Source: Pseudomonadota bacterium (GTDB lineage Bacteria > Pseudomonadota > Gammaproteobacteria > Steroidobacterales > Steroidobacteraceae). From it: a stretch of DNA of 64,000 bases. Position numbers and translations under genes: made by a program. This document shows, piece by piece, positions 28,288 to 38,001 of the stretch; positions within the stretch are counted from its first letter, which is position 1; each line of letters opens with the position of its first letter. Below the pieces are notes generated by a model. It did no database searches. It saw only the letters and a list, made by a program, of their open reading frames with translations, and was not told the DNA's origin. The DNA lies in the NCBI GenBank assembly GCA_021805275.1, contig JAJZFQ010000200.1, positions 35,621 through 99,620 of the forward strand, written 5' to 3'.

Positions 28288-29249
28288 CGCGCCAGCGCCG
28301 CACTCGCCGTCCCGACGCCATGGCGCGCGCCGATGAGGTAGAAGTTGTTCCGGTACACCGGGCATTCGAGGTGCACCCAGCGGAACTGGGGCAGCTCGCC
28401 CGCCAGCGCCTCAAAGTACGCCGTGTTGTCGATCCCAGCGAAGCCGCGTTGGTAGGCGCACAGCACGTGGCTGAACTGCCCGAGCACCGGCGCCACGGCG
28501 GCGCGCACGGGGAGCGGCGTTTCGCTCAGCGACCAGGTCGCCACGAACAGCGAGACGTCCGCCTCGGCGGCGAGGGTGCCCACGCGCTGCGGCGCATCGG
28601 CCGCGCCCGAGGCGATCCAGTCGAGATTCTCCGGCGGCTCGAGCGCCGCCCCGTGCGGAAAGACGTTGCGCAGGTAGAAGCGCTGCAGCGCGCACATCAC
28701 CGCAATGTCCCAGATGACATAGCGGTTGCGGTAGCCGAGGTTGCGCAGCAGGCGAAAGAAGCTGCCATAGCCCGCCCCGAAATCGACCACCAGGCGCAGC
28801 GCGTCAAGTTCGAGGCCACTCGCCTCGAGCAGCCGGATGACGTGGTAGGCATGCTGGATCAGCAGCGGGCTGCTGAGCGGATAGTGCGGATTGACGAGCG
28901 GTTGGCCAACCGGCGATTCGGTGAGGGCGCGCTGGAACGGTCCGGAACAGTGCGGCGAGGCCAGCACGTAGCGCAGGTAGTCTGCGCTGTGACTGCGGAT
29001 GCGCGGATGGACGGTCTTCGCGATCGGTCCGAGGCGCAGGAAGCGCTCCACTCCGCCGGCGCGCAGGGCCGCTGCGATGGCCTCGGCAAGCTGCGCCCAT
29101 TCCCCCGCGGCCGCGCCGCGCGCGGCCGCCGCATCGAGTCCGCTCAGCAGCTCCTCGCCATGACTCAGGCGCGGTGGCGGATACTCGCCGAGGATCTTCG
29201 CCGCGATCCGCCGCACTGCGGTGCGCGCCTCGCTGCTCAGCGTCTTCAT
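28284..29249 (-). CDS. Putative SAM-dependent (sugar O-) methyltransferase
   Basis: Protein of 321 residues with a methyltransferase motif I 'VVDFGAGYGSFFRLLRNLGYRNRYVIWDI' near the middle (about 165-195) and a helical N-terminal half without a recognisable domain. The layout matches the 'putative sugar O-methyltransferase' group found in O-antigen clusters. The ATG at 29249 has a good AAGGAAA site; longer forms are not needed. It is coupled to the GT1 gene by ATGA overlap, so it probably decorates the same glycan. Function is inferred from motif and context. Confidence 0.72.
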   Translation of the reverse strand: MKTLSSEARTAVRRIAAKILGEYPPPRLSHGEELLSGLDAAAARGAAAGEWAQLAEAIAAALRAGGVERFLRLGPIAKTVHPRIRSHSADYLRYVLASPHCSGPFQRALTESPVGQPLVNPHYPLSSPLLIQHAYHVIRLLEASGLELDALRLVVDFGAGYGSFFRLLRNLGYRNRYVIWDIAVMCALQRFYLRNVFPHGAALEPPENLDWIASGAADAPQRVGTLAAEADVSLFVATWSLSETPLPVRAAVAPVLGQFSHVLCAYQRGFAGIDNTAYFEALAGELPQFRWVHLECPVYRNNFYLIGARHGVGTASAALAR

Positions 29250-29291
29250 GGTTTTTCCTTCAGTTGGGCGCGGGGAAGTCGCTCGGCGCAC

Positions 29292-29317
29292 CGGCAAGCC
29301 GGCGCACCGGCTTGCCG
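29292..29317 (-). terminator. 11-bp perfect hairpin upstream of the methyltransferase gene
   Basis: CGGCAAGCCGG (29292-29302) and its exact complement (29307-29317) flank the loop CGCA. It lies between the stop of the 147-residue protein gene (29383) and the methyltransferase start (29249), both on the minus strand. No U-tract follows. It may terminate the upstream transcript or act in the methyltransferase leader. Confidence 0.45.
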
Positions 29318-29382
29318 CTCGGCCGGAAGCTTACCGTTCAGCCGTCCACCCCCGTCAAGCACCCCCGCGCCGGCGCACCGAG

Positions 29383-29826
29383 TCAGTGCCGCGTCCGCCG
29401 GGCGAGGCTTGTCCGGCGCACCGAGCGCGCTCGCCGCGCCGGCTGCGCTTCGGACACGCCGGTAAACCCACGACGCGTGGTGCGCTCGGCAGCCGACAGC
29501 AGGCCTAGACGCTCCAGCCTCGCTTCGATCGCCCGCAGCGTGCGGCGATGCTTCGCGGCGAGCGCCGCGGTCGGCTCACCCGCCTTGAAGGCGGCAGCCA
29601 GCGATGCCTGCTCGGTCTCGCTCCAGGCACGCCCGACGTTGCCGGGCAACTGCGCGCGCCGCTGGGCACGCGCAGCCGAGGTCTCAAGCGCCCCGAGCGC
29701 AGCGAGCAGCGCGCGCAGCACCTCGGCGTGGTGCAGGACGGACTCGCTCGACAGGGGCTCGCCGTTGAGTGGATCGACTCCCTCGATCAGGGCGCGCAGG
29801 ATCTCGGCGGCTCGGGTCGGCGGCAT
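29383..29826 (-). CDS. Hypothetical protein with SANT/Myb-like helical motif
   Basis: 147 residues, not assigned to a named family. The N-terminal third ('AAEILRALIEGVDPLNGEPLSSESVLHHAEVLRALLAAL') resembles a module found in many proteobacterial proteins of unknown function. The middle has 'AWSETEQASLAAAFKAGEPTAALAAKHRRTLRAIEARLERLGLL' spread over about residues 66-108, a WxxxE...HxRTxxAIxxRLxxLGL pattern like that at the ends of some helicase and nuclease proteins and suggestive of nucleic-acid binding. The C-terminus is Arg-rich. GGAGAG precedes the ATG. It may be a small DNA-binding protein; that is inference. Confidence 0.65.
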   Translation of the reverse strand: MPPTRAAEILRALIEGVDPLNGEPLSSESVLHHAEVLRALLAALGALETSAARAQRRAQLPGNVGRAWSETEQASLAAAFKAGEPTAALAAKHRRTLRAIEARLERLGLLSAAERTTRRGFTGVSEAQPARRARSVRRTSLARRTRH

Positions 29827-29976
29827 GGAGGCTCTCCGCGGTGATGGTCCGGCGGTTGGATCTGCTCGCCAGTGTCGATCGGCGCGCCCGCCGGGGCTAA
29901 CGCATCAGGCGGCGCGTTGCGGCACATTTGCCTCGTACGGCGCGCCAGCCGTACAGTGCGCGGCCTGTCCCCGAGG

Positions 29977-30894
29977 ATGTCCGTCACGATGCGCGCCTTC
30001 GCCTGGTTTGCCGTGCTGATCGCCTTCAGCCTCGCCTGCATGGCCGCCTTCACCTATCCGGCCTGGCTGCTGCTGCATCCGCACTTCAGCTTCCCCTTCC
30101 ACCGCATCGGGGAGCGGATCGGCATGCTGGGCTTCCTGCTCGGGTTCCTGCTGCTCGCCCGGCGGCTCGGCCTCGCGGACCGGCGCAGTCTCGGCTTCGC
30201 GGCTCCGCGGCGCACATACGTGCGCGAGCTCGCGCTGGCGCTCGTGATCGGTGCGCTCACCATGTGCGCGGTGACCGGCAGCATGGCCGGACTCGGACTG
30301 CTCGACTGGCAGCCGGCGGCGCGCTACGGCGGCGCCGCGCTCGCCGCGCTCATCGCCAAGCGGCTGCTGAGCGGGCTCGCAGTGGGCTTGATCGAGGAGA
30401 CCGCCCTGCGCGGGGCGATGTTCACGGCGATCGAGCGCGAGTCGGGCACTTTCATCGCCGTCGCACTCACCTCGGTCGTATTCGCGGCGACGCATTTTCT
30501 CGGCGTCGCTCACATCGCACACGCCTCGCTCGGTCCGTGGAGCGGCGTGGCGCTGCTCGGCGGAACGCTGCGCGCGTTCGCCCACCCGCTCGCCATCGCC
30601 GACGCCTTCCTGTGCCTCACGGCCGTGGGCGTCGTGTTGGCCCTGGTGCGCGCCATCACGGGCAATACCGCCGCGAGCATCGGTCTGCACGCCGGCTGGG
30701 TGTGGGTGATGCTAGTGGCGCACGGCCTGACGCGGCCGAACCGCGCGGCACCGCTGCAGTTCCTGCTCAGCCGCCACGACGGGTTCACCGGCTGGCTGGT
30801 GCTTGCCTGGACCGTGCCGCTTGGCTGGGGACTGGCGCACTTCTACCGCACACGACGCGGCGGCGGCGGCCGCCGAGCGGCCGGCGCGCTCTAG
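29977..30894 (+). CDS. CPBP family intramembrane glutamic endopeptidase
   Basis: Membrane protein of about 305 residues with six to eight hydrophobic helices. The CPBP (Abi/CAAX-like) motifs are present: 'EETALRG' (EExxxR), 'FAATHF' (FxxxH) and 'GLHAGWVWVM' (HxxxN/W-type third motif). Members cleave membrane substrates; their bacterial roles vary. The exact start is uncertain: ATG 29977 directly follows GAGG, and ATG 29989 is four codons later. Its 3' end overlaps the convergent mpl gene by four bases. Confidence 0.82.
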   Translation: MSVTMRAFAWFAVLIAFSLACMAAFTYPAWLLLHPHFSFPFHRIGERIGMLGFLLGFLLLARRLGLADRRSLGFAAPRRTYVRELALALVIGALTMCAVTGSMAGLGLLDWQPAARYGGAALAALIAKRLLSGLAVGLIEETALRGAMFTAIERESGTFIAVALTSVVFAATHFLGVAHIAHASLGPWSGVALLGGTLRAFAHPLAIADAFLCLTAVGVVLALVRAITGNTAASIGLHAGWVWVMLVAHGLTRPNRAAPLQFLLSRHDGFTGWLVLAWTVPLGWGLAHFYRTRRGGGGRRAAGAL

Positions 30895-32276
30895 CGCCCC
30901 TGCGGAGCGCGTGCGAGCTCGGCGAGCAGCTTCTCGTGCAGCCCGCCGAATCCCCCGTTGCTCATCACCAGCACGTGATCGCCCGGACGCAGCGCGGCGG
31001 TGAGATCCGTCGCCAGCGCGTTCACCTCGCCCCGGCCGTGCCCCCTTCCGCCGAGCGCCTCGAGCACCGGCGCGGCATCCCAGCCCAGATCGGCCGGGAG
31101 GTACAGCCACACCTCGTCCGCGCCGGCCAGCGAGCCGGCGAGCGCCTCGCGGTGCACGCCCATGCGCATGGTGTTCGAGCGCGGCTCGAGCACGGCGATG
31201 ATCCGCCCGGCGCCCACCCGTCGGCGCAGCCCGTCGATGGTCGTGGCGATTGCGGTGGGATGATGCGCGAAGTCGTCGTAGACGCGCACGCCGGCAACCT
31301 CGCCGCGCAGCTGCATGCGCCGCGCGACGCCTTGAAATGATCCGAGCGCCTCGCTCGACGCGTGCACCGGCACACCGGCATGGCGCGCCGCGGCAATGGC
31401 GGCGAGCGCATTCTCCATGTTGTGCGCGCCCATGAGATTCCAGCGCACCGTAGCGCACGGGTTGCCCTGCTCGAGCACCTCGAAGGCGGTGTAGTCCGTT
31501 GCTGCGCCGAGCGGCCGGGCGCTCCAGTCGGCCTGCGATCCGCCGGCGCGCGCGAAGCTCTCGAGCGGCGTCCAACAGCCCATGGCCAGCACTTCGCGCA
31601 GACGCGAATCGCCTGCATTCCAGATGATCCGCCCGCTGCCCGGCACGGTGCGCACCAGATGATGGAACTGCCGCTGAATCGAGGCGACGTCCGGATAGAT
31701 GTCGGCGTGGTCGTACTCGAGGTTATTCAACACCGCCGTGCGCGGCCGGTAGTGGACGAACTTGGCGCGCTTGTCGAAGAACGCGGTGTCGTATTCGTCC
31801 GCCTCGATCACGAAGAACGTGCCGCCGCCGAGCCGTGCGCTCACCGCGAAGTTTCCCGGCACCCCGCCGATCAGAAATCCCGGCTCGAGCCCGGCATGCT
31901 CGAGGATCCAGGCGAGCATTGAGCTGGTGGTCGTCTTGCCGTGCGTGCCCGCGACGCCGAGCACCCAGCGGTCCGCGAGCAGCTCACGGGCGAGCCATTC
32001 CGGCCCGGACACGTAGGGCATGGCGCGATCGAGCAGCGCCTCGATCACCGGCTGGCCGCGCCGCATGACGTTGCCGACGACCACCACATCCGGCCGCGGC
32101 TGAAGTTGCTCCGCCCCGTAGCCCTCGGTGAGCTCGATCCCGAGCGCGGCGAGCTGCGTGCTCATCGGTGGGTAGACATTCTGATCCGAGCCGGTCACCC
32201 GATGGCCGGCGGCGCGTGCCAGCGCCGCGATGCCGCCCATGAACGTGCCGCAAACCCCAAGGACGTGAACGTGCAT
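30891..32276 (-). CDS. mpl: UDP-N-acetylmuramate:L-alanyl-gamma-D-glutamyl-meso-diaminopimelate ligase
   Basis: Murein-recycling ligase that re-attaches the recovered tripeptide to UDP-MurNAc. The 461 residues begin 'MHVHVLGVCGTFMGGIAALARAAGHRVTGSD' and carry the Mur-ligase P-loop 'GVAGTHGKTTTSSMLAWIL', 'IEADEYDTAFFDKRAKFVHYRP' (typical of Mpl and distinct from MurC) and 'YDDFAHHPTAIATTI'. The length is right. A TACAAT box on the minus strand ends 11 bases before the ATG and no Shine-Dalgarno is visible. It is divergent from rnd by 32 bases. Confidence 0.96.
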   Translation of the reverse strand: MHVHVLGVCGTFMGGIAALARAAGHRVTGSDQNVYPPMSTQLAALGIELTEGYGAEQLQPRPDVVVVGNVMRRGQPVIEALLDRAMPYVSGPEWLARELLADRWVLGVAGTHGKTTTSSMLAWILEHAGLEPGFLIGGVPGNFAVSARLGGGTFFVIEADEYDTAFFDKRAKFVHYRPRTAVLNNLEYDHADIYPDVASIQRQFHHLVRTVPGSGRIIWNAGDSRLREVLAMGCWTPLESFARAGGSQADWSARPLGAATDYTAFEVLEQGNPCATVRWNLMGAHNMENALAAIAAARHAGVPVHASSEALGSFQGVARRMQLRGEVAGVRVYDDFAHHPTAIATTIDGLRRRVGAGRIIAVLEPRSNTMRMGVHREALAGSLAGADEVWLYLPADLGWDAAPVLEALGGRGHGRGEVNALATDLTAALRPGDHVLVMSNGGFGGLHEKLLAELARAPQGR

Positions 32277-32287
32277 AATGGTCGAGG

Positions 32288-32293
32288 ATTGTA
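32288..32293 (-). promoter_or_regulatory. Possible -10 box immediately upstream of mpl
   Basis: TACAAT on the minus strand, 11 bases before the mpl ATG. The predicted mRNA leader is only about five bases, with no ribosome site. No good -35 is visible. Confidence 0.4.
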
Positions 32294-32308
32294 CCGGTCA
32301 GCACGCCC

Positions 32309-33385
32309 TTGCACCCAGCCGACACACCTGAAGCGATCAACGCCATCGCCGCGCACCTGGCCACCGCGCCGCTCATCGGGCTCGATACCGAGTTCCTGCG
32401 CGAACGCACCTATTTCGCCGAGCTGTGCCTGGTGCAGGTCTCGTGGGCCGAGGGCGCCGCGTGCCTCGACCCGCTCGCCAAAGCGGATCTGGCGGCGCTA
32501 CGCGATCCGCTGAGCGCACCCGGCACGCTCAAGGTGCTGCACGCCTCGCGGCAGGACCTCGAAGTGCTGCTGCCGGCGGTGGGGCCGGTGCGGCCGCTGT
32601 TCGACACCCAGCTGGCCGCTGCGCTCGCCGGTGAGCCCGCGCAGGTCGGCTACGCCGAGCTGGTCCGTCGTCTGCTCGGCCGCGAGCTGCCCAAGGCACA
32701 CACCCGCACCGACTGGTCACGCCGGCCGCTCACGCCCGAGCAGATCGAGTACGCCCTCGATGACGTGCGCTACCTGCTGCCGCTGAAAAGCGAGCTCGAG
32801 GCGCGACTGCAGCGGCTCGGACGCCTACCCTGGTTGGCCGAGGAGCTCGCCGCGCTCGAGGATCCGGCCGCCCTCAGCGTCGATCCGGAACAGGCATGGC
32901 GTCGCGTGAAGGGCCTGAGCGGTCTCGATCCGGGCCGGGAGCGGCTGTTGCGGGCGCTGGCGGCCTGGCGGGAGCGGCGCGCACTCGAGCGCAACCGTCC
33001 GCGGGGCTGGATTCTCGACGAGGCGGTGCTGCGCAACATCGTGCTGCGCGTGCCGCGCACGCCGCAGGCGCTCGGGGCCATCGAGGGCATGCCGCCGGGT
33101 CTGCTCGAGCGGTGCGGGGCGGAACTGCTCGAGTGCGTGCGCGGCGCAGAGATTCCCGAGCCGGCTCCGCCGCTGACCCGCCCGAAGCCCGATGCGCGCC
33201 AGAGCGAGCTGCTGAGGCACCTGGGCACGGTCCACCGGACGGTGGCCACCGAGCTCGGACTGAGCCCCGAGGTGCTCGCCACGCGGCGCGACCTGGAGCG
33301 GCTTGCCGCAGGCCGGCAGGATACGCCGGTGCTCACCGGCTGGCGCCGGCCGGTCCTCGGCGAACGGTTGCTCGCGGCGCTCTGA
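32309..33385 (+). CDS. rnd: Ribonuclease D
   Basis: 3'-5' exoribonuclease that trims tRNA precursors. The 358 residues contain the DEDD exonuclease domain: 'LIGLDTEFLRERTYFAELCLVQV' (Asp26, Glu28), 'KVLHASRQDLEVL', 'LFDTQLAAAL' and 'YALDDVRYLLPL' (motif III with catalytic Tyr). An HRDC domain follows at about 205-290 ('LRALAAWRERRALERNRPRGWILDEAVL'). The start is apparently TTG at 32309, only 32 bases from the divergent mpl start; its true start is the least certain part. Confidence 0.94.
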   Translation: MHPADTPEAINAIAAHLATAPLIGLDTEFLRERTYFAELCLVQVSWAEGAACLDPLAKADLAALRDPLSAPGTLKVLHASRQDLEVLLPAVGPVRPLFDTQLAAALAGEPAQVGYAELVRRLLGRELPKAHTRTDWSRRPLTPEQIEYALDDVRYLLPLKSELEARLQRLGRLPWLAEELAALEDPAALSVDPEQAWRRVKGLSGLDPGRERLLRALAAWRERRALERNRPRGWILDEAVLRNIVLRVPRTPQALGAIEGMPPGLLERCGAELLECVRGAEIPEPAPPLTRPKPDARQSELLRHLGTVHRTVATELGLSPEVLATRRDLERLAAGRQDTPVLTGWRRPVLGERLLAAL

Positions 33386-33406
33386 GGGCGCCGCGCGCGC
33401 AGGGGC

Positions 33407-34060
33407 TCAGCGCGCGAGCGCCTGCTCCAGGCGGGCCGATACCTCGGTCACCTCGCCTTCGGCCTCGATGCTGCGCAGCAGAGTCTGCTCGCGATAGTAC
33501 TCGACCAGCGGCCGGGTCTGCTCCTCGTAGACGCGCAACCGCTCGGCGACGGTCGCCTCGTTGTCGTCCGGCCGCTGGAACAGCCGGTGCGGCTGCCCGG
33601 TCTTGGGGCAACGCTCGGCGATGAGGGCCTGCGGCGCGGTGAGCAGATTGACCACCCGGCCGCAGTCGCTGCAGGTCCGCCGCCCGGCGATGCGTTGCGA
33701 GAGCTCGCCGTAATCGACGTTCAGCTGCACCACCGCATCGAGCGGCTGGCCGATCTGCGCGAGCAGCTGATCGAGCGCCCGGGCCTGGGTGAGGTTGCGC
33801 GGGAATCCGTCGAGGATGAACCCCTGGCCGGTATCGGGCTTCGCCAGGCGCTCGCGAATCATGCCGAGCACGATCTGATCGTCGACCAGTCGGCCTGCCG
33901 CCATCGCTTCCTTCGCCTCGAGGCCGAGGGCCGTGCCGTTGGCCACAGCCGCCCGCAGCAGATCCCCGGTGGAGACCTGCGGGATGTGAAACCGTCCGAC
34001 CAGCCATTGCGATTGCGTGCCCTTGCCCGAGCCCGGGGCGCCCAACAGGACGATGCGCAT
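33407..34060 (-). CDS. adk: Adenylate kinase with cysteine-type LID
   Basis: Interconverts ATP, ADP and AMP. The 217 residues start 'MRIVLLGAPGSGKGTQ' (P-loop) and include 'STGDLLRAAV', 'GFILDGFPRN' and a long LID. In the LID, Cys130, Cys133 and Cys151 occupy three of the four positions that bind zinc in Bacillus-type enzymes, but the fourth position is Thr154 (Asp or Cys in zinc enzymes, Thr in the metal-free E. coli type). This is a mixed LID. The ATG has no visible Shine-Dalgarno; TAAAAT lies 11 bases upstream. It is divergent from pfp. Confidence 0.96.
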   Translation of the reverse strand: MRIVLLGAPGSGKGTQSQWLVGRFHIPQVSTGDLLRAAVANGTALGLEAKEAMAAGRLVDDQIVLGMIRERLAKPDTGQGFILDGFPRNLTQARALDQLLAQIGQPLDAVVQLNVDYGELSQRIAGRRTCSDCGRVVNLLTAPQALIAERCPKTGQPHRLFQRPDDNEATVAERLRVYEEQTRPLVEYYREQTLLRSIEAEGEVTEVSARLEQALAR

Positions 34061-34071
34061 GAAGTACGATT

Positions 34072-34096
34072 ATTTTAGTGCGAAAAGGTTTCGCAC
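34072..34096 (-). promoter_or_regulatory. adk promoter region with an 8-bp inverted repeat
   Basis: On the minus strand TAAAAT (34072-34077) ends 11 bases before the adk ATG. Directly upstream, GTGCGAAA and its exact complement (34078-34085, 34089-34096) flank a three-base centre. If TAAAAT is the -10, the repeat fills the spacer and -35 zone and could be an operator. Function is inferred. Confidence 0.4.
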
Positions 34097-34223
34097 CATA
34101 CCGGGGCGGGGCAGACCGGTCAAACCGGCGCCCCGCCCCCCCCGGCCTGCACCCGGGCGGTGCGCGCGCCGCTGCGCTATCCTTGCAGGTGGCGCGCCGA
34201 TCGGCGCCGAAGTACCCCAAGCC

Positions 34224-35495
34224 ATGAAGCATACCGGCAAGAAAAACGCGCTCTACGCCCAGTCGGGCGGTGTCTCGGCCGTCATCAACGCCTCGGCCTG
34301 CGGGGTCATCGAGACCGCGCTGCGCCAACGCAAGTACATCGACCGGGTGTACGTCGGCCGCGACGGCATCATCGGGGCGCTCACCGAGGACCTGATCGAC
34401 GTCGGCCGCGAAAGCGCCGCAACCATCCGCGGCCTGAAGCACACCCCGGGCGGGGCGTTCGGCTCGGCGCGCTTCAAGCTGAAGAGCATCGAGCACAACC
34501 GCGCCGAGTACGAGCGGCTCATCGAGGTATTCCGGGCGCACAACATCGGCTACTTCTTCTACAACGGTGGCAACGACTCGATGGACACCGCGCTGAAGGT
34601 GTCCCAGATCGGTGAGTCGCTGGGTTATCCGGTCGTCTGCGTCGGGGTGCCGAAGACCGTCGACAACGACCTGCCGCACACCGACTGCTGCCCCGGCTTC
34701 GGCTCGGTGGCCAAGTACATCGCCGTCTCGACGCGCGAGGCGGCGCTCGATGTGGCCTCGATGGCGCGCACCTCGACCAAGGTCTTCGTCTTCGAGGTCA
34801 TGGGGCGGCACGCGGGCTGGATCGCCGCCGCCGCCGGGCTTGCCGGGCGAAAGGCCGGCGAGGCGCCGCACATCATTCTCTTCCCGGAGATTCCCTTCGA
34901 GCCGGAGCGCTTCCTCGAGCGGGTTAAGCAATGCGTCACGGACTGCGGCTACTGCGTCGTGGTCGTCTCCGAGGGCGCCGCCTATGCCGATGGCCGCTTC
35001 CTGGCCGAGGCGGGCACACGCGACGCGTTCGGCCACGCCCAGCTCGGCGGCGTCGCCCCGGTGCTCGCGGACATGATCCGCCAGCGCCACGGCTACAAGC
35101 ATCACTGGGCCGTGGCCGACTATCTGCAGCGCGCCGCGCGCCACATCGCATCCGGGGTGGACGTCGAGCAGGCCTATGCGGTCGGCAAGGCGGCCGTGGA
35201 GCTGGGGGTCAAGGGCGTCAACGCCGTCATGCCGACGATCGTGCGCAAGCGCTCCCGGCCCTACCAGTGGAGCATCGGCCACGTCCCGCTCAGCGCGGTG
35301 GCCAATCGGGAGAAGAAGGTGCCGCGCGAGTACATCACGCCCGACGGCTTCGGCATCACGCCGGCCTGCCGGCGTTACCTCGAGCCGCTCATCGCCGGGG
35401 AGGCCTACCCGGTCTACCGCGCGGGCCTGCCGGATTACGTGCGCATCAAGGGTGCGCCGGTGCGACGCAAGCTGAAGACGACATTCAAGATCTGA
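34224..35495 (+). CDS. pfp: Pyrophosphate-dependent 6-phosphofructokinase
   Basis: Phosphorylates fructose 6-phosphate using PPi, a reversible replacement for ATP-PFK. The 423 residues show the phosphofructokinase fold ('YAQSGGVSAVINASACGVI', 'VFVFEVMGRHAGWIAAAAGLA'). Two specificity positions are diagnostic: 'GGNDS' at 115-119 has Asp118 where ATP enzymes have Gly, and 'PKTVDNDL' at 143-150 has Lys144 where they have Gly. Both predict PPi use. The ATG at 34224 gives the family N-terminus. A membrane pyrophosphatase gene follows 99 bases downstream, a pairing known from methylotrophs and other gammaproteobacteria. Confidence 0.93.
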   Translation: MKHTGKKNALYAQSGGVSAVINASACGVIETALRQRKYIDRVYVGRDGIIGALTEDLIDVGRESAATIRGLKHTPGGAFGSARFKLKSIEHNRAEYERLIEVFRAHNIGYFFYNGGNDSMDTALKVSQIGESLGYPVVCVGVPKTVDNDLPHTDCCPGFGSVAKYIAVSTREAALDVASMARTSTKVFVFEVMGRHAGWIAAAAGLAGRKAGEAPHIILFPEIPFEPERFLERVKQCVTDCGYCVVVVSEGAAYADGRFLAEAGTRDAFGHAQLGGVAPVLADMIRQRHGYKHHWAVADYLQRAARHIASGVDVEQAYAVGKAAVELGVKGVNAVMPTIVRKRSRPYQWSIGHVPLSAVANREKKVPREYITPDGFGITPACRRYLEPLIAGEAYPVYRAGLPDYVRIKGAPVRRKLKTTFKI

Positions 35496-35594
35496 CGGTT
35501 TACCCGTGCAGCGTCCGCGCGGCTGCCGCGAGCCGTGCGGGCGTCTCACAGTTCGCGGATACTTCGCAGTTTCTTTTCAGGGGGAGACAGACTG

Positions 35595-37655
<2,061 letters not shown>

Positions 37656-37670
37656 GGAGAGCACACCGAT

Positions 37671-37705
37671 CTGACCTGCGGCCGCGGCACGCGGCCGCAG
37701 GTCAG
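37671..37705. terminator. 16-bp perfect hairpin at the hppA 3' end
   Basis: CTGACCTGCGGCCGCG (37671-37686) and its exact complement (37690-37705) flank the loop GCA. It begins 16 bases after the hppA stop and its distal arm overlaps the stop codon of the convergent small gene. No U-tract on either strand. The stem is long enough to stall polymerase or protect the 3' end; a bidirectional terminator is likely. Confidence 0.6.
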
Positions 37706-38001
37706 GCGCGACCGGCGCGCGTCTGCGTCAGCACGGCGCTGACCAGGCGATTGAGCCGTTCACAGTACGCCGCCACCGGGGCCTCAGCCTCGGCCTGCTT
37801 GCCGATCAGCGCCTGGCGTATGTCCCCCAGGCGCCGCTCGATGCGATCGTCTACCGTCATCGAGCGACAGATCAGCGCGCTAACACAGGCGGAGATCTCC
37901 GCATCGAGCGTCCGCGCATCGCTGCCGGCAATCTCGACCCCCGCGAGTTCGCTCGGACAGCCTGCGGCCAGATGTTCACACCAGAGACGGGCAAGCTGCA
38001 T
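37702..38001 (-). CDS. Small hypothetical protein
   Basis: 99 residues, no family recognised. The sequence is mildly hydrophobic at the N-terminus with five cysteines scattered at about 8, 15, 39, 45 and 80, and helical in the rest ('DDRIERRLGDIRQALIGKQAEAEAPVAAYCERLNRLVSAVL'). No signal peptide. There is no clear ribosome site before the ATG. Base composition and codon use resemble neighbours, which is the main reason to call it. Its stop lies within the hppA hairpin. It could be spurious. Confidence 0.42.
   Translation of the reverse strand: MQLARLWCEHLAAGCPSELAGVEIAGSDARTLDAEISACVSALICRSMTVDDRIERRLGDIRQALIGKQAEAEAPVAAYCERLNRLVSAVLTQTRAGRA

Noticed and set aside
33333..35549. Long minus-strand open frame over pfp and adk
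   Set aside because: Antisense to pfp with all PFK motifs; where it covers adk it is in the wrong frame.
37702..38001. Identification of the small protein as ZapA
   Set aside because: Size and isolated position suggested it, but the ZapA N-terminal pattern and helix register are absent, so it is left as hypothetical.
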